Positions 42,836 to 52,070 are shown, numbered from the stretch's first letter. The stretch is 52,367 nt of DNA from Haloterrigena salina JCM 13891 (GCF_000337495.1 NZ_AOIS01000037.1:169897-222263); one strand, 5' to 3'. Notes: a model not told the origin generated them from the letters alone. Made by a program: numbers and translations.

Positions 42836-42895
42836 GAAAGCCCCGTCCGGGCTCGAGTCGGCGACTCGAGCCCGGACACCCCTTTCAGTCCCACC
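42836..42895. repeat. hairpin cassette unit 1 (33-nt perfect palindrome)
   Basis: The unit begins GAAAGCCC (42836-42843), continues with a perfect palindrome 42845-42877 whose arms GTCCGGGCTCGAGTCG and CGACTCGAGCCCGGAC are 16 nt with one base between, and ends CCCTTTCAGTCCCACC (42880-42895). GAAAG and CTTTC pair as an outer stem. See unit 2 for the comparison. Confidence 0.85.
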
Positions 42896-42950
42896 GAAAG
42901 CCCTGACCCGCTGGCGCTTTCGCTAGCGGGTCATCCCTTTCAGTCCCACC
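42896..42950. repeat. hairpin cassette unit 2
   Basis: The unit begins GAAAGCCC (42896-42903). A second hairpin follows, with arms TGACCCGCTGGCG (42904-42916) and CGCTAGCGGGTCA (42921-42933), complementary except for one G-T pair, around a CTTT loop. It ends with the same CCCTTTCAGTCCCACC (42935-42950). The flanks match unit 1, but the stem sequences are unrelated. Confidence 0.85.
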
Positions 42951-43022
42951 CACGGAGAGGGGCTCGACCGAGTGAACCACGTGGGCGGAGGCTCCGTAGC
43001 CGAACTGCGTCGATAGCCGATG

Positions 43023-44048
43023 CTACCGATCGCTCTCCGGTTCGACGACGAGTTTGCCGACGCTCTCCCGGTCTTGCATCGTCGCGAACGCCTCGCCGGT
43101 CGCCTCGAGCGGGAACGTCTCGTCGATCACCGGCGAGAGGTCGCCGTCGGCGGTCAGTTCGACGAGTCGGCGCAGATCGTCCTGCGTGCCCATCGTGGAG
43201 CCGACGACGCGCTTGTGGCCGAGGAAGAGGTCCGGCACGTCGATCGTCGACTCGCCGCCGGCCGTGCGGCCACAGACGACCATCGTTCCGCCGCGGCGCA
43301 TGACCTCCTGGCCGAGCCGGGTGTACTCGCCGCCGAGGTGGTTGATCACCGCGTCGGGGGTGCCGATCGCCTCGACTGCCTCGCGGATCGCGTCGGGCTC
43401 GGTCGCCTGGATCGCGTGATCGAGTCCCAGCTCGGCGACGCGCTCGAGTTTGGACTCCGAAGACGACGTCCCGATCGTCCGGGCGCCGAGGATGTCGGCG
43501 AGTTGGACGGCGGCGACGCCGACGCCGCCGGTCGCCCCGGGGACGAAGACGAGGTCGCCCGGCCCGACGTCGGCCCGCCGGAGCATGTGAAACGCGGTCA
43601 TGTACGCCGTCGGAATCGCCGCGGCGGTCGTCGCGCTCACGCCGTCGGGAAGCGGAACGAGTCGATCGGCCTCGACGCGGGCCGTCTCCGCGAGTCCGCC
43701 GTGGTACAGCGAGAAGCGCTCGCAGAGATTCTCCGGCCCTTCGCGGCAGAACCGACAGGACCCGCAGGTCTGGTTCGGACAGAGGACGACCCTGTCGCCC
43801 GGTTCGACGGCCCTAACGTCGTCGCCGACCTCGCCGACGACGCCGGCGACGTCCAGCCCCGTCACGAACGGGAGGTCGTCGGCATCGACCATCGCCGAAT
43901 CGCCCTCGAGGATCCACAGATCGTGGCGGTTGATCGCGCAGGCGGCGACGTCGACGGTGGCCTCGCCCGGATCGGGTTCGGGATCCGGTTGCTCGATGAC
44001 GCTCACTCCCTCGGGGCCGATCAGATCGGTGAAGGCTGCGGCTCGCAT
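43023..44048 (-). CDS. zinc-containing medium-chain dehydrogenase/reductase (alcohol dehydrogenase/quinone oxidoreductase type)
   Basis: The 341-residue MDR enzyme has a four-cysteine structural-zinc lobe (CPNQTCGSCRFCREGPENLC), so a structural zinc site is present. Further marks are TGLDVAGVVGEVGDDVRAVEPGDRVVL and the NAD(P)-binding VFVPGATGGVGVAAVQLADI. Around residue 36 the catalytic-zinc Cys is present in ACAINRHDLW, with His. Substrate is unknown. Start ATG 44048. Confidence 0.87.
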   Translation of the reverse strand: MRAAAFTDLIGPEGVSVIEQPDPEPDPGEATVDVAACAINRHDLWILEGDSAMVDADDLPFVTGLDVAGVVGEVGDDVRAVEPGDRVVLCPNQTCGSCRFCREGPENLCERFSLYHGGLAETARVEADRLVPLPDGVSATTAAAIPTAYMTAFHMLRRADVGPGDLVFVPGATGGVGVAAVQLADILGARTIGTSSSESKLERVAELGLDHAIQATEPDAIREAVEAIGTPDAVINHLGGEYTRLGQEVMRRGGTMVVCGRTAGGESTIDVPDLFLGHKRVVGSTMGTQDDLRRLVELTADGDLSPVIDETFPLEATGEAFATMQDRESVGKLVVEPESDR

Positions 44049-44161
44049 CGGGAGGGGAATCGGCCTCGAGTCCGTTCAACCCACCGGTCCCGGCGGTCTG
44101 GGACCCTGGTTCGGGACGGACGCGCGTGCGCCGGCGGCCTCGAACCCGTCGTCGCTTCGGC

Positions 44162-45394
44162 TCAGTCGACAAATTGGTCAAGCGTCGCGTCGAGGCCGTT
44201 CCGGACCTCGCTGACCAGCGCGCCGTCGATGTCGAGTCCGAGGACGTCGACGGCCGCCCGCCCGACCCGTTCGCGCATCTCGGGGGGCGAGTAGACGCCG
44301 AGTCGCCACTGAGAGTACTGGGCCGCGCGCAGCGCCTCGACCAGCGGCGACTGTTGGCCCAGCCGGCGGATATCGCCGTTGACGACCACCCTCGAGGTCG
44401 ACTCCTTCATCGACGGCCGGCTCTGGATGTCGACGATAACGCATTCGGGATCGACCGCGGCGTCGTCGGCAATCTCCCGCTCGAACTCGCGGACCGCCTC
44501 GTGGTCGGCCTCGATGATTCCGCCCGGCACGTCGTCGATCTCGGCCCACACCGCCCGCTTGTACAGATCTCGTCGGTCCAGCCGGCGTGAGAATGTCTCC
44601 GTCGCCGAACAGGAGCGCAGGGCGGCGATCAGGTCGTGATCGTCCATCCGCTGGAGCGTCGCCGCGTCGATATCCGTTTCGGGAGCGTCGAGCAGCCGCT
44701 CGGCGGCCCGCCGGAGCATCGCCTTGCTGATCCGGGCGACGCTGTGGCTGTAGACGGCGGGGTTCATCAGCGCCCGCGCGACCAGCAGGCTCTCGGCGGT
44801 CTGGACGTTCCCCTCGTCCAGGACGAGTTCGCCGTCCGTAAACGTCAGTTCGCGGACCAGCCGGCCGTGGTCGATCGTTCCGTAGGGGACGCCCGTATGG
44901 TGGGCGTCCCGTACTAGGTAATCCATCCGGTCGACGTCGAGTTCGCCCGAGACCAGCTGACCGAATCGCCCCTCGCCGGCGATCAGGTCCGCGATCCTGT
45001 CGGGCGCCAGATCGTGGTCGCGAAGCACGGATCCGATCTCGCCGTTGGTCAGCAGGTCGTGCACGTCGTCGTGGTACCGGCCTGTTCGCCGGTGGGTCAG
45101 CGGCTCGAGGTTGTGGCTGAACGGCCCGTGGCCGATGTCGTGGAGGATCGCGGCGGCGTGGACGCGCTCGGCCTGTCGCCCGTCGACGTTGAGGTGCTCC
45201 AGCGCCTCGCAGGCGAGGTGGTAGACGCCGAGGCTGTGTTCGAAGCGCGTGTGATTCGCGGAGGGATAGACGAGGGAGACGGTCCCGAGTTGGCGAATCC
45301 GGCGGAGTCGCTGGAGTTCGGGCGTATCGAGGAGATCCCCCGCGACTCCGTCGATCCGGATGTGGTCGTGCACGCTGTCCTTAATGGTCGTCAT
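44162..45394 (-). CDS. HD-domain phosphohydrolase
   Basis: The 410-residue protein begins MTTIKDSVHDHIRIDGVAGD and carries an HD fold with NHTRFEHSLGVYHLACEALE, the H85-D86 pair in AAAILHDIGHGPFSHNLEPL, and MDYLVRDAHHTGVPYGTIDH, giving the metal-binding set H...HD...D. The SAMHD1/dGTPase-like order suggests hydrolysis of nucleotides, perhaps dNTPs, although this is not shown by the sequence. The ATG at 45394 is chosen over a start nine codons earlier. Confidence 0.86.
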   Translation of the reverse strand: MTTIKDSVHDHIRIDGVAGDLLDTPELQRLRRIRQLGTVSLVYPSANHTRFEHSLGVYHLACEALEHLNVDGRQAERVHAAAILHDIGHGPFSHNLEPLTHRRTGRYHDDVHDLLTNGEIGSVLRDHDLAPDRIADLIAGEGRFGQLVSGELDVDRMDYLVRDAHHTGVPYGTIDHGRLVRELTFTDGELVLDEGNVQTAESLLVARALMNPAVYSHSVARISKAMLRRAAERLLDAPETDIDAATLQRMDDHDLIAALRSCSATETFSRRLDRRDLYKRAVWAEIDDVPGGIIEADHEAVREFEREIADDAAVDPECVIVDIQSRPSMKESTSRVVVNGDIRRLGQQSPLVEALRAAQYSQWRLGVYSPPEMRERVGRAAVDVLGLDIDGALVSEVRNGLDATLDQFVD

Positions 45395-45501
45395 ACCCTT
45401 CCGTTCGGGCCGATTACACAAAAACCGTCGTTCGAAGAGTTATAAGGAGCCGTCACCTGACGCGGGGGTACTTACCCGCGTGGCCGTGGTTTCCCTGGTA
45501 C

Positions 45502-45750
45502 ATGACCGAACTCACCGTTCCACGCGACGCCGATCAGGAGCGCGCCGCGGAGCTCGTCCGTGACCACGTAACGGTCGGCGACGTCGTCCAAGTCTGGGAG
45601 CGCGACCGAACCGGCGGCGACGACCCCGAGGTCACCGGCGAGGTGACGGGTATCGAACCGGGCTACCTCGAGCTCGACGGTCAACCGCCCGGCGAGGGGA
45701 GCGTCCGCTACGACCGAATCGGGACGGTAACCCGGGTCGAGTCGGCTTGA
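45502..45750 (+). CDS. small acidic hypothetical protein
   Basis: An 82-residue acidic protein, MTELTVPRDADQERAAELVR at the start and a beta-rich end (VGDVVQVWERDRTGGDDPEV, GYLELDGQPPGEGSVRYDRI). It resembles a small SH3/barrel-like fold with a short N-terminal helix. No family was recognised; the start at 45502 follows a clear intergenic gap. Confidence 0.62.
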   Translation: MTELTVPRDADQERAAELVRDHVTVGDVVQVWERDRTGGDDPEVTGEVTGIEPGYLELDGQPPGEGSVRYDRIGTVTRVESA

Positions 45751-46074
45751 GATTTACCTCGCTCTGACGGTCGAGGACTTCAGTATGGGACCGTAGGGCC
45801 TTGTCTACCCGGTTCGTCTAGAATAGCCGCCGAGGCGGCCCTTAGCGACACGGTCGTTCTCCGCGACCGTTGTATCCGCTCATCCGCGCTCTCCGCTTCC
45901 GTTTCGGTTTCCGTTTGCTCTATCGTTCGGCCCTGAGACCGCTCTCACTCGGTTATTAAGCAAGAAGTTAAAATAGCAGTTTTTATTAATTTCTACTATA
46001 GACATCACAATACAATGCGTGCGAGACGGATCGCGATTCGCGAGACGGCGAATCGAGAATCCGACCAAAGTGTT

Positions 46075-46084
46075 CAATATAATC
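46075..46084 (+). promoter_or_regulatory. TATA element of the ABC operon
   Basis: CAATATAATC at 46075-46084 is the best TATA match upstream of the operon. The expected start would be near 46106, at the end of the palindrome. Confidence 0.5.
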
Positions 46085-46092
46085 AGGTGAAG

Positions 46093-46106
46093 TTTAGTTA
46101 ACTAAA
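46093..46106. promoter_or_regulatory. 14-bp perfect palindrome TTTAGTTAACTAAA, probable operator
   Basis: TTTAGTTAACTAAA is an exact inverted repeat lying between the TATA element and the expected transcript start, the position of a repressor site that blocks polymerase. Its form resembles dimeric metalloregulator or Lrp-like sites, but the regulator cannot be named. Confidence 0.55.
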
Positions 46107-46314
46107 GTGGATTTGATTACCGTGTCAATCGACGCAGCACGACTCGAGGAAACCAACGCGACGCGATGGTCGCGACGAGAGACGGCTCCGTCGTGTCCCG
46201 TGTCGCCGATTCGCGGTTCGGGCCGACCGCCGAACGGCGGCACGTCCGCAACGCTCACGTCCCGGCGATCGACTAGTCGTTCGAAACCCTCGTTCTCGAG
46301 CGCCGGAAACTGAG

Positions 46315-47268
46315 ATGATACGAGCCCTCCTCGCCCGACTCGGATCGCTCGCGGCGGTCATGGCGACCGTCTCGTTCGTCACGTTCGGCTTCGTCTCCCT
46401 CACGCCCGGCGATCCGGCGCACACGATCCTCCGAGAGCAGCGACAGAGCCCGCCGTCGGAGCGCGAGGTCGCGGCCTTCCGCGCCGAACACGGGTTCGAC
46501 GAGCCGTTCGTCGTCCGCTATTTCTCGTGGCTCGGCGACGCGGTTCGGGGCGACCTCGGAACGTCGTACTACCAGTCGGAACCCGTCACGTCGCTGTTGG
46601 TCGAGCACCTGCCGAACACGCTCGAACTCGCGCTGGCGGCGACGGCCGTCGCGCTGGTAGTTGCCGTCCCGCTGGGCGTCGTCAGCGCCGTCCACCACGA
46701 GACGTGGATCGACCGGACCGGCCAGATCGCCGCGCTGGTCGGCGTCTCGATGCCGAACTTCTGGCTGGGCTATCTGCTGATCCTCGTCTGCTCGCTCCGG
46801 CTCGGAGTGACGCCCGTCTCCGGCGCCGGCACGCTTTCCCACCTCGTGCTCCCCGCGATCACGCTCGGCACCGGGATGGCCGCGGTCATCACTCGCCTCG
46901 TTCGCACGTCGATGCTCGAGGTCCTCGAGGCCGAGTACGTGACGGCCGCCCGTTCGAAGGGCGTTCGCGAACGGCTCGTCGTCTACAAACACGCGCTGCG
47001 AAACGCGCTCGTTCCCGTCGTGACGATTGTCGGCCTCCAGTTCGGCTTCGTCCTCAACGGCGCCGTGGTCGTCGAAGTCGTCTTTCAACGACCGGGACTG
47101 GGAACGCTGCTCGTCGACGCCATCTTCGCGCGCGACTACCCGATCGTGCAGGGGGTCGTCCTCGTGACGGCGTTCGCCTTCGTCGTGACGAACCAACTGG
47201 TCGATCTCGCGTACGTCGCGCTCGACCCGCGGATCGAACGCGGCGGGGGAGGGGACGATCGCCGATGA
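46315..47268 (+). CDS. dppB: ABC transporter permease (DppB/NikB type)
   Basis: The 317-residue inner permease of a peptide/nickel importer. The N-terminus MIRALLARLGSLAAVMATVS has the first helix, then the family SLTPGDPAHTIL, VGVSMPNFWLGYLLILV and the EAA loop segment AEYVTAARSKGVRERLVVYKHALRNALVPVVT, which contacts the ATPase. Six helices are expected. It overlaps dppC by ATGA. Confidence 0.93.
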   Translation: MIRALLARLGSLAAVMATVSFVTFGFVSLTPGDPAHTILREQRQSPPSEREVAAFRAEHGFDEPFVVRYFSWLGDAVRGDLGTSYYQSEPVTSLLVEHLPNTLELALAATAVALVVAVPLGVVSAVHHETWIDRTGQIAALVGVSMPNFWLGYLLILVCSLRLGVTPVSGAGTLSHLVLPAITLGTGMAAVITRLVRTSMLEVLEAEYVTAARSKGVRERLVVYKHALRNALVPVVTIVGLQFGFVLNGAVVVEVVFQRPGLGTLLVDAIFARDYPIVQGVVLVTAFAFVVTNQLVDLAYVALDPRIERGGGGDDRR

Positions 47269-48194
47269 GCGACCGTGAGACGTGGCGTCGCCGACCGACG
47301 CGCCGCCTGCGAGCGCTCCTCGAGCGGGGGCGACGCCTCGTTCGGCGCCGGTTCGGCCGCCGGTATCGATCGAACGGCAACATTCGGCTCGGCGGCGCAA
47401 TCGTGTGTCTCCTCGCGATCGTCGCGGTCGTGGGTCCGATGCTGTCTCCCTACGATCCGACGGCCCAGGCGCTCGAGCGGCGCCTCGCGGGGCCGTCGCT
47501 CGCCCACCCGCTGGGAACCGACGCGCTCGGGCGCGACGTCGCGACGCGGCTGGTCTACGGCGCCCGGATCTCGCTCGCACTGGCGGTCGGCGCGACGCTC
47601 GTTCGCCTCGTCGTCGGGACGGCGATCGGCCTGCTCGCGGCGACCGGGAGCCGACTGGTCGACGCCGCGTTGATGCGGCTGGTCGACGTCCAACTCGCCT
47701 TCCCGGGGCTCGTGCTGGCGCTCGTGATCGCCGGGACGCTCGGCCCGAGCGTGCGCAACGTCGTGATCGCGCTCTCGGCCGTCGGCTGGGCCTCGTACGC
47801 ACGCGTCGTGCGCAGCAGCGTCCTCGCGGTCAAGGACCGGCCGTTCGTCGAATCGGCGCGGCTCTGTGGAACGCCCCGGCGACGGATCGTCACGCGGCAT
47901 CTGCTCCCGAACGTCGCGAGCCCGGTGCTCGTCCTCGCGACGCTCAACCTCGGGACCGTCGTGCTCGCGGCGGCGGGCCTGTCCTTCCTCGGACTGGGCG
48001 CACAGCCCCCGACGGCGGAGTGGGGCACGATGATCGCCGACGGCCGCAACTACCTCCGGTCGGCGCCGTGGCTCATCACCGCGCCCGGCGTCGCGATCGC
48101 GGTGACCGTTATCGGCTTCAACGTGCTGGGCGACGGGCTGCGGGACGTACTGGATCCTGATCACGTAGACGACGCGGATCGGAGGCGGACCTGA
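47265..48194 (+). CDS. dppC: ABC transporter permease (DppC/NikC type)
   Basis: The 309-residue partner permease. Family landmarks are LGTDALGRDVATRLVYGARI and the EAA loop KDRPFVESARLCGTPRRRIV, followed by RHLLPNVASPVLVLATLNLG, with about six helices and an N-terminal Arg-rich lead (about 1-38). The ATG at 47265 overlaps the dppB stop by 4 nt, and the next gene starts 3 nt after its stop, so the three are tightly coupled. Confidence 0.92.
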   Translation: MSDRETWRRRPTRRLRALLERGRRLVRRRFGRRYRSNGNIRLGGAIVCLLAIVAVVGPMLSPYDPTAQALERRLAGPSLAHPLGTDALGRDVATRLVYGARISLALAVGATLVRLVVGTAIGLLAATGSRLVDAALMRLVDVQLAFPGLVLALVIAGTLGPSVRNVVIALSAVGWASYARVVRSSVLAVKDRPFVESARLCGTPRRRIVTRHLLPNVASPVLVLATLNLGTVVLAAAGLSFLGLGAQPPTAEWGTMIADGRNYLRSAPWLITAPGVAIAVTVIGFNVLGDGLRDVLDPDHVDDADRRRT

Positions 48195-48196
48195 CC

Positions 48197-50437
48197 ATGA
48201 ACGCACTACTCGAGATCGACGACTTACACGTTCGGTTCCGTTCCCGGGCGGGATCGGAGCCCGTCCGTGCGGTCGACGGCGCATCGTTCCGGATCGAACC
48301 CGGCGAGATCGTCGGTCTCGTCGGCGAGAGCGGCTCCGGAAAGTCGGTCACCGCGAGATCGATCGTTCGGCTCGAGGAGCCGGGCGAGATCGTCGACGGG
48401 AACATCCGGTTCGACGGCCGGGAGCTGACGACCGCCGACGACCGGACGCTGCGGCGGCTCCGCGGCCGGGAGCTCGCGACGGTCTTTCAGGACCCCTCGA
48501 CGTCGCTCAACCCGGTCTACACCGTCGGCGAACAGATCGCCGAGGCGCTACGCGTACGCAGCGATCCGGACCGGCAGCCGTTTTTCAGGGAACTGATACT
48601 CGGCGCGAGTTCGCGGCTCCGCTCGCGGGCGCTGCGATCGGACGTCCTCGACCTGATGGAAACGGTCGGCATCCCCCGACCGGCGGAGCGAATCGACGAC
48701 TATCCGCACCAGTTCAGCGGCGGGATGCGCCAGCGAGTGATGCTCGCGATCGCGCTCGCTCGTCGCCCCTCCGTGCTGATCGCCGACGAGCCCACGACGG
48801 CGCTTGACACGACGACGCAGGCGGCGATCCTCGAGCGGCTCGCGGCGCTCAACGAGGAACGGGAGATGAGCGTGTTGCTCATCAGCCACGATCTGGACGT
48901 CGTCGCGGAGCTGTGCGATCGGCTCGTCGTCATGTACGACGGGACCGTCGTCGAACGAGGTCCGGTCGACGACCTGCGGTCGAACCCGGCCCACCCCTAT
49001 ACGAAGGCGCTGCTGGGCTGTCTCCCCCGTCGGTCGAAGCCGGGGACGCGACTGCCGACGATCGACGGCTCGCCGTCGGACGGCTCTCGCCCGCAGAACG
49101 GCTGCGCCTTCGCCGATCGCTGCTCGTTCGCGCGGGAGGACTGCTATTCGACCGCGCAGCCGACCGTTTCGGTGGGTGAGGACCACACGGTCGCCTGCGG
49201 CGTTCCGGACGCCCGCGAGTCGACGCTCGAGGGGGCGGCTGCGAACCCGAACCCAGAGCCGGAATCGACGTCAGAGGCGACGGGGACGGCGACGACCGCC
49301 GACACGGCGCTGGCCGTCGACGGCGGCGCGGACGCGCGGACGGGCGAGCGCGTTCGACGGGACGACGATCCGACGGCCGGGACGCCGATCGTCGAACTCG
49401 AGGCCGTCGAGAAGTCGTTCCGGGGATCGGACGCGCTGCTCGATCGACTCTTCGGAACCGACGAGCGCGTGCCGGCCGTTGACGGCGTCTCGCTCGCGTT
49501 GCGGCCGGGGGAGACCGTCGGCCTCGTCGGCGAGAGCGGCTGCGGCAAGTCGACGCTCGCGCGACTGATCGCGGGCCTCGAGGAGCCGACCGTCGGCGCG
49601 GTCAGGCTCCGCGGGACCGCCGTCGGCGGCGTCGACGCGCGGACCGACGACCAGCGCGCCGAGATCGGCGTCGTCTTCCAGCACCCCGGCACGAGCCTCG
49701 ATCCGAAGCGGACGGTCGGGGAGTCGATCGCCGAGCCGCTGATCGAAGCCGGATGGGCCGCAACTCGGCGAGAGGACCGCGTCGCGGAACTCCTCTCGCT
49801 CGTCGATCTCCCGCTCGAGTACGCCGACCGGTTCCCGCGTCAGCTGTCGGGCGGCCAGCGCCAGCGGGTCGCGATCGCTCGCGCGCTCGCGCTGGAGCCG
49901 TCCGTCCTCGTCCTCGACGAGCCGACGGCGGCGCTCGACGTCTCGACGCAGGCGACGATCCTCAACCTGCTGGCCGATCTCCGTGACGAACTCGGGCTCG
50001 CGTGCCTGTTCGTCTCCCACGACCTGGACGTCGTTCGCCACGTCGCGGACCGCGTCGCGGTGATGTATCTCGGCCGACTCGTCGAGGTCGGCCGGACCGA
50101 ACGGACGCTCTCGAACCCGACGCACCCGTACACGGCGACGTTACTGGCGTCGCTTCCGGGCGACCGGGACGATCCGGTTCCAACGGCGGTCGCGGATCGG
50201 GACGCGCTCGCGGGCGACCCGCCGAGCCCGACCGACCCGCCCGCCGGCTGTGCGTTCCATCCCCGCTGTCCCGTCGCCACCGAAGAGTGTCGTCGCCGCG
50301 AGCCGCCCCTCGAGTCCGTCGGCGACGGAACACTCGGGCCGCGCTCCCGGTGTCTGTACGCGCCGGAGTGGATCGAAGCGGGCGCAGATCCGCCGTCCGA
50401 CGTCGATGCGTCCGATCCCGGACCCGACGACGAATAG
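48197..50437 (+). CDS. fused double ABC ATPase (DppD-DppF)
   Basis: One 746-residue polypeptide joins two nucleotide-binding domains. The first has Walker A GESGSGKS at 43-50, signature SGGMRQR at 174-180, and Walker [12 protein letters not shown] at about 194-204. It ends in the oligopeptide-type region [16 protein letters not shown] low-complexity linker (about 340-395) leads to the second: Walker A GESGCGKS at 445-452, SGGQRQR at 551-557, [11 protein letters not shown] at about 571-581, and again [15 protein letters not shown] near the end. In many species these are separate genes; the fusion is common in haloarchaea. Each cysteine region may bind a Fe-S cluster or zinc. Confidence 0.94.
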   Translation: MNALLEIDDLHVRFRSRAGSEPVRAVDGASFRIEPGEIVGLVGESGSGKSVTARSIVRLEEPGEIVDGNIRFDGRELTTADDRTLRRLRGRELATVFQDPSTSLNPVYTVGEQIAEALRVRSDPDRQPFFRELILGASSRLRSRALRSDVLDLMETVGIPRPAERIDDYPHQFSGGMRQRVMLAIALARRPSVLIADEPTTALDTTTQAAILERLAALNEEREMSVLLISHDLDVVAELCDRLVVMYDGTVVERGPVDDLRSNPAHPYTKALLGCLPRRSKPGTRLPTIDGSPSDGSRPQNGCAFADRCSFAREDCYSTAQPTVSVGEDHTVACGVPDARESTLEGAAANPNPEPESTSEATGTATTADTALAVDGGADARTGERVRRDDDPTAGTPIVELEAVEKSFRGSDALLDRLFGTDERVPAVDGVSLALRPGETVGLVGESGCGKSTLARLIAGLEEPTVGAVRLRGTAVGGVDARTDDQRAEIGVVFQHPGTSLDPKRTVGESIAEPLIEAGWAATRREDRVAELLSLVDLPLEYADRFPRQLSGGQRQRVAIARALALEPSVLVLDEPTAALDVSTQATILNLLADLRDELGLACLFVSHDLDVVRHVADRVAVMYLGRLVEVGRTERTLSNPTHPYTATLLASLPGDRDDPVPTAVADRDALAGDPPSPTDPPAGCAFHPRCPVATEECRRREPPLESVGDGTLGPRSRCLYAPEWIEAGADPPSDVDASDPGPDDE

Positions 50438-50477
50438 CCCGACCGACCGACTTCCGTCCGCGAATCCCACCACCCAC

Positions 50478-52031
50478 ATGACACGCGACTCGCGATACGC
50501 CACGACCAGACGAACCGCGCTGAAGACGACCCTCGGAGCCGCGACCCTGTCCCTGACCGTCGCCGGCTGCCTCTCGAGCGACCCCGACGCGGCCGACTTT
50601 CGGATCGGGGCCCCGTGGAAACCGACTCGAGACCCCCTCGACGGGGGCACCCTGCTCCGACGACTGGGTATCACCGAGGCGCTCGTCAGCGTCGACTACG
50701 ACGCGACGCCGGCGCCGGGCCTCGCGACCGACTGGGAACGGGTCGACGAGCGCCGGTGGCGGTTCGCCCTCCGAGAGGGCGTGACGTTCCACGACGGGAC
50801 CTCGCTCGACGCGTCGGCGGCCGTCGAATCGCTTCGCCGAACCGCCGACGCAACGGCGTTTGCCGACGTTCCGATCGACGCGATCGAGGCCGAAGACGGG
50901 ACCGTCGTCGTCGAGACCGAAACGCCGTTCGCCCCGCTGCCGGCCCACCTCTCTCGCGACGAGGCGGTCGTCCTCAGCCCGGACGCGATCGGCGACGACG
51001 GGTCGATCGAGGATCCCGTCGGCACCGGCCCGTTCGCCCTCGAGTCGTTTCGCTCCGGCGCCGAGATCCGAGCCGCCAGACACGACGAGTACCACGGTCG
51101 GGAGCCGTCGCTCGAGTCCGTCCGCTACGAGGTCGTCGAGGACGACCAGACACGCCGGATGAAACTCGAGAGCGGTGAACTCGAGATGGCCCGCATCCTC
51201 CCCCAGGAGACGGTCGACCCGCTCGAGTCCGACGGCGGTATCGCCGTCCACACCTACGAGGTGCCCCGAATCAGGTTCCTCACGTTCGACACGACGTCGG
51301 CGCCGTTCGACGACCGGCGCGTTCGACGGGCGGTCCACCGCGCGATCGACCGGGAGGCCATCGCCGAGTCGATTCTCGAGGGACTCGACGAGCCCGCGGT
51401 CGGCCCGTTTTCGTCGACGATCACCGACTGGGCGAATCCGGATGTCGACGCCGACGAGCACGCTGCCGATCCGGAACGCGCTCGCTCCCTGCTGTCGGAC
51501 GCCGGCTGGACGACCGGCTCGAGCGACGTCCGCACCCGCGACGGCGAGGAACTGGCCGTCGAGTTCCTCACCTACGACGCCAGGAGCCTCCCGCTGATCG
51601 CGGAGGCGATGCAGGACCACCTGACCGCGGTCGGGATCGACGTCGACGTGACGACGGTGGAGTACAGTTCGATGGTCGACCGCGTCAGCCAGGGCTCGTT
51701 CGACGGCTACCTCACGTCGTGGGGGATCTTCCGGTACCCGGATCCGGATCGACTCACCCAGCTGTTTCACTCGACGGACGCGGCGCTCCACCACGGCTAC
51801 GAGAACGACCGGGTCGACGACCTGCTCGAGGAGGCCCGGGAACTCACCGATCGGGACGCGCGACGGGAGCGCTATCACGAGGTCCAGTCGATCGTCCTCG
51901 AGGACGCGCCGATCGCGGTCCTGACGAACTTCACGAACGTCGTCGCCACCGCGGCCGGCGTCGACGGATACGAGCCGCACCCGACGGAATCGCGGTACGG
52001 ACTCGAGTCGATCACGGTGGACGAAGACTAG
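50478..52031 (+). CDS. ABC transporter substrate-binding protein (peptide/nickel type), Tat lipoprotein
   Basis: A 517-residue binding protein. The N-terminus has a twin-arginine signal and lipobox (TTRRTALKTTLGAATLSLTV, then AGC), so it is lipid-anchored outside. The mature protein matches SBP family 5: GITEALVSVDYDATPAPGLA, LREGVTFHDGTSLDASAAVE, DPVGTGPFALESF, and SSMVDRVSQGSFDGYLTSWG, then FRYPDPDRLTQLFHS. NikA/DppA-type proteins bind nickel chelates or peptides. The ITEALV-type opening is closer to the nickel/opine branch, but the residues of the pocket are not decisive. Confidence 0.9.
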   Translation: MTRDSRYATTRRTALKTTLGAATLSLTVAGCLSSDPDAADFRIGAPWKPTRDPLDGGTLLRRLGITEALVSVDYDATPAPGLATDWERVDERRWRFALREGVTFHDGTSLDASAAVESLRRTADATAFADVPIDAIEAEDGTVVVETETPFAPLPAHLSRDEAVVLSPDAIGDDGSIEDPVGTGPFALESFRSGAEIRAARHDEYHGREPSLESVRYEVVEDDQTRRMKLESGELEMARILPQETVDPLESDGGIAVHTYEVPRIRFLTFDTTSAPFDDRRVRRAVHRAIDREAIAESILEGLDEPAVGPFSSTITDWANPDVDADEHAADPERARSLLSDAGWTTGSSDVRTRDGEELAVEFLTYDARSLPLIAEAMQDHLTAVGIDVDVTTVEYSSMVDRVSQGSFDGYLTSWGIFRYPDPDRLTQLFHSTDAALHHGYENDRVDDLLEEARELTDRDARRERYHEVQSIVLEDAPIAVLTNFTNVVATAAGVDGYEPHPTESRYGLESITVDED

Positions 52032-52070
52032 CTCGGACCCCGACGCACGTCGCGGGTCCCGCTGCGACGG

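Larger units (their letters stand above)
42797..43022. other. 226-nt intergenic region holding two hairpin cassettes
   Basis: Between the MDR gene (ends 43023) and azf (starts 42796) lie the two cassettes at 42836-42950. Behind them, 42952-43000 has alternative pairings such as ACGGAG with CTCCGT and the palindrome CCACGTGG at 42977-42984. No protein gene is present. Confidence 0.7.
45751..46314. other. 564-nt regulatory region upstream of the ABC transporter operon
   Basis: No convincing gene. In order it contains two small inverted repeats (GCCGCC/GGCGGC at 45826-45839 and ACGGTCG/CGACCGT at 45850-45870) that could end the upstream transcript or form a small RNA. An AT-rich block follows (45955-46015), then a hairpin CGATTCGC/GCGAATCG at 46034-46055, a TATA element near 46075-46084 and a 14-bp palindrome at 46093-46106. 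From the predicted start to the first ATG is about 200 nt, an unusually long leader for haloarchaea. Confidence 0.6.

Noticed and set aside
42880..42950. CRISPR array
   Set aside because: Only two copies of the 16-nt motif are present, the inserts are palindromes rather than unique spacers, and no cas genes lie in the window.
42797..43022. Complete IS200/IS605 element or TnpB gene
   Set aside because: No transposase frame is present within or beside the region; only the end-like motif resembles such elements.
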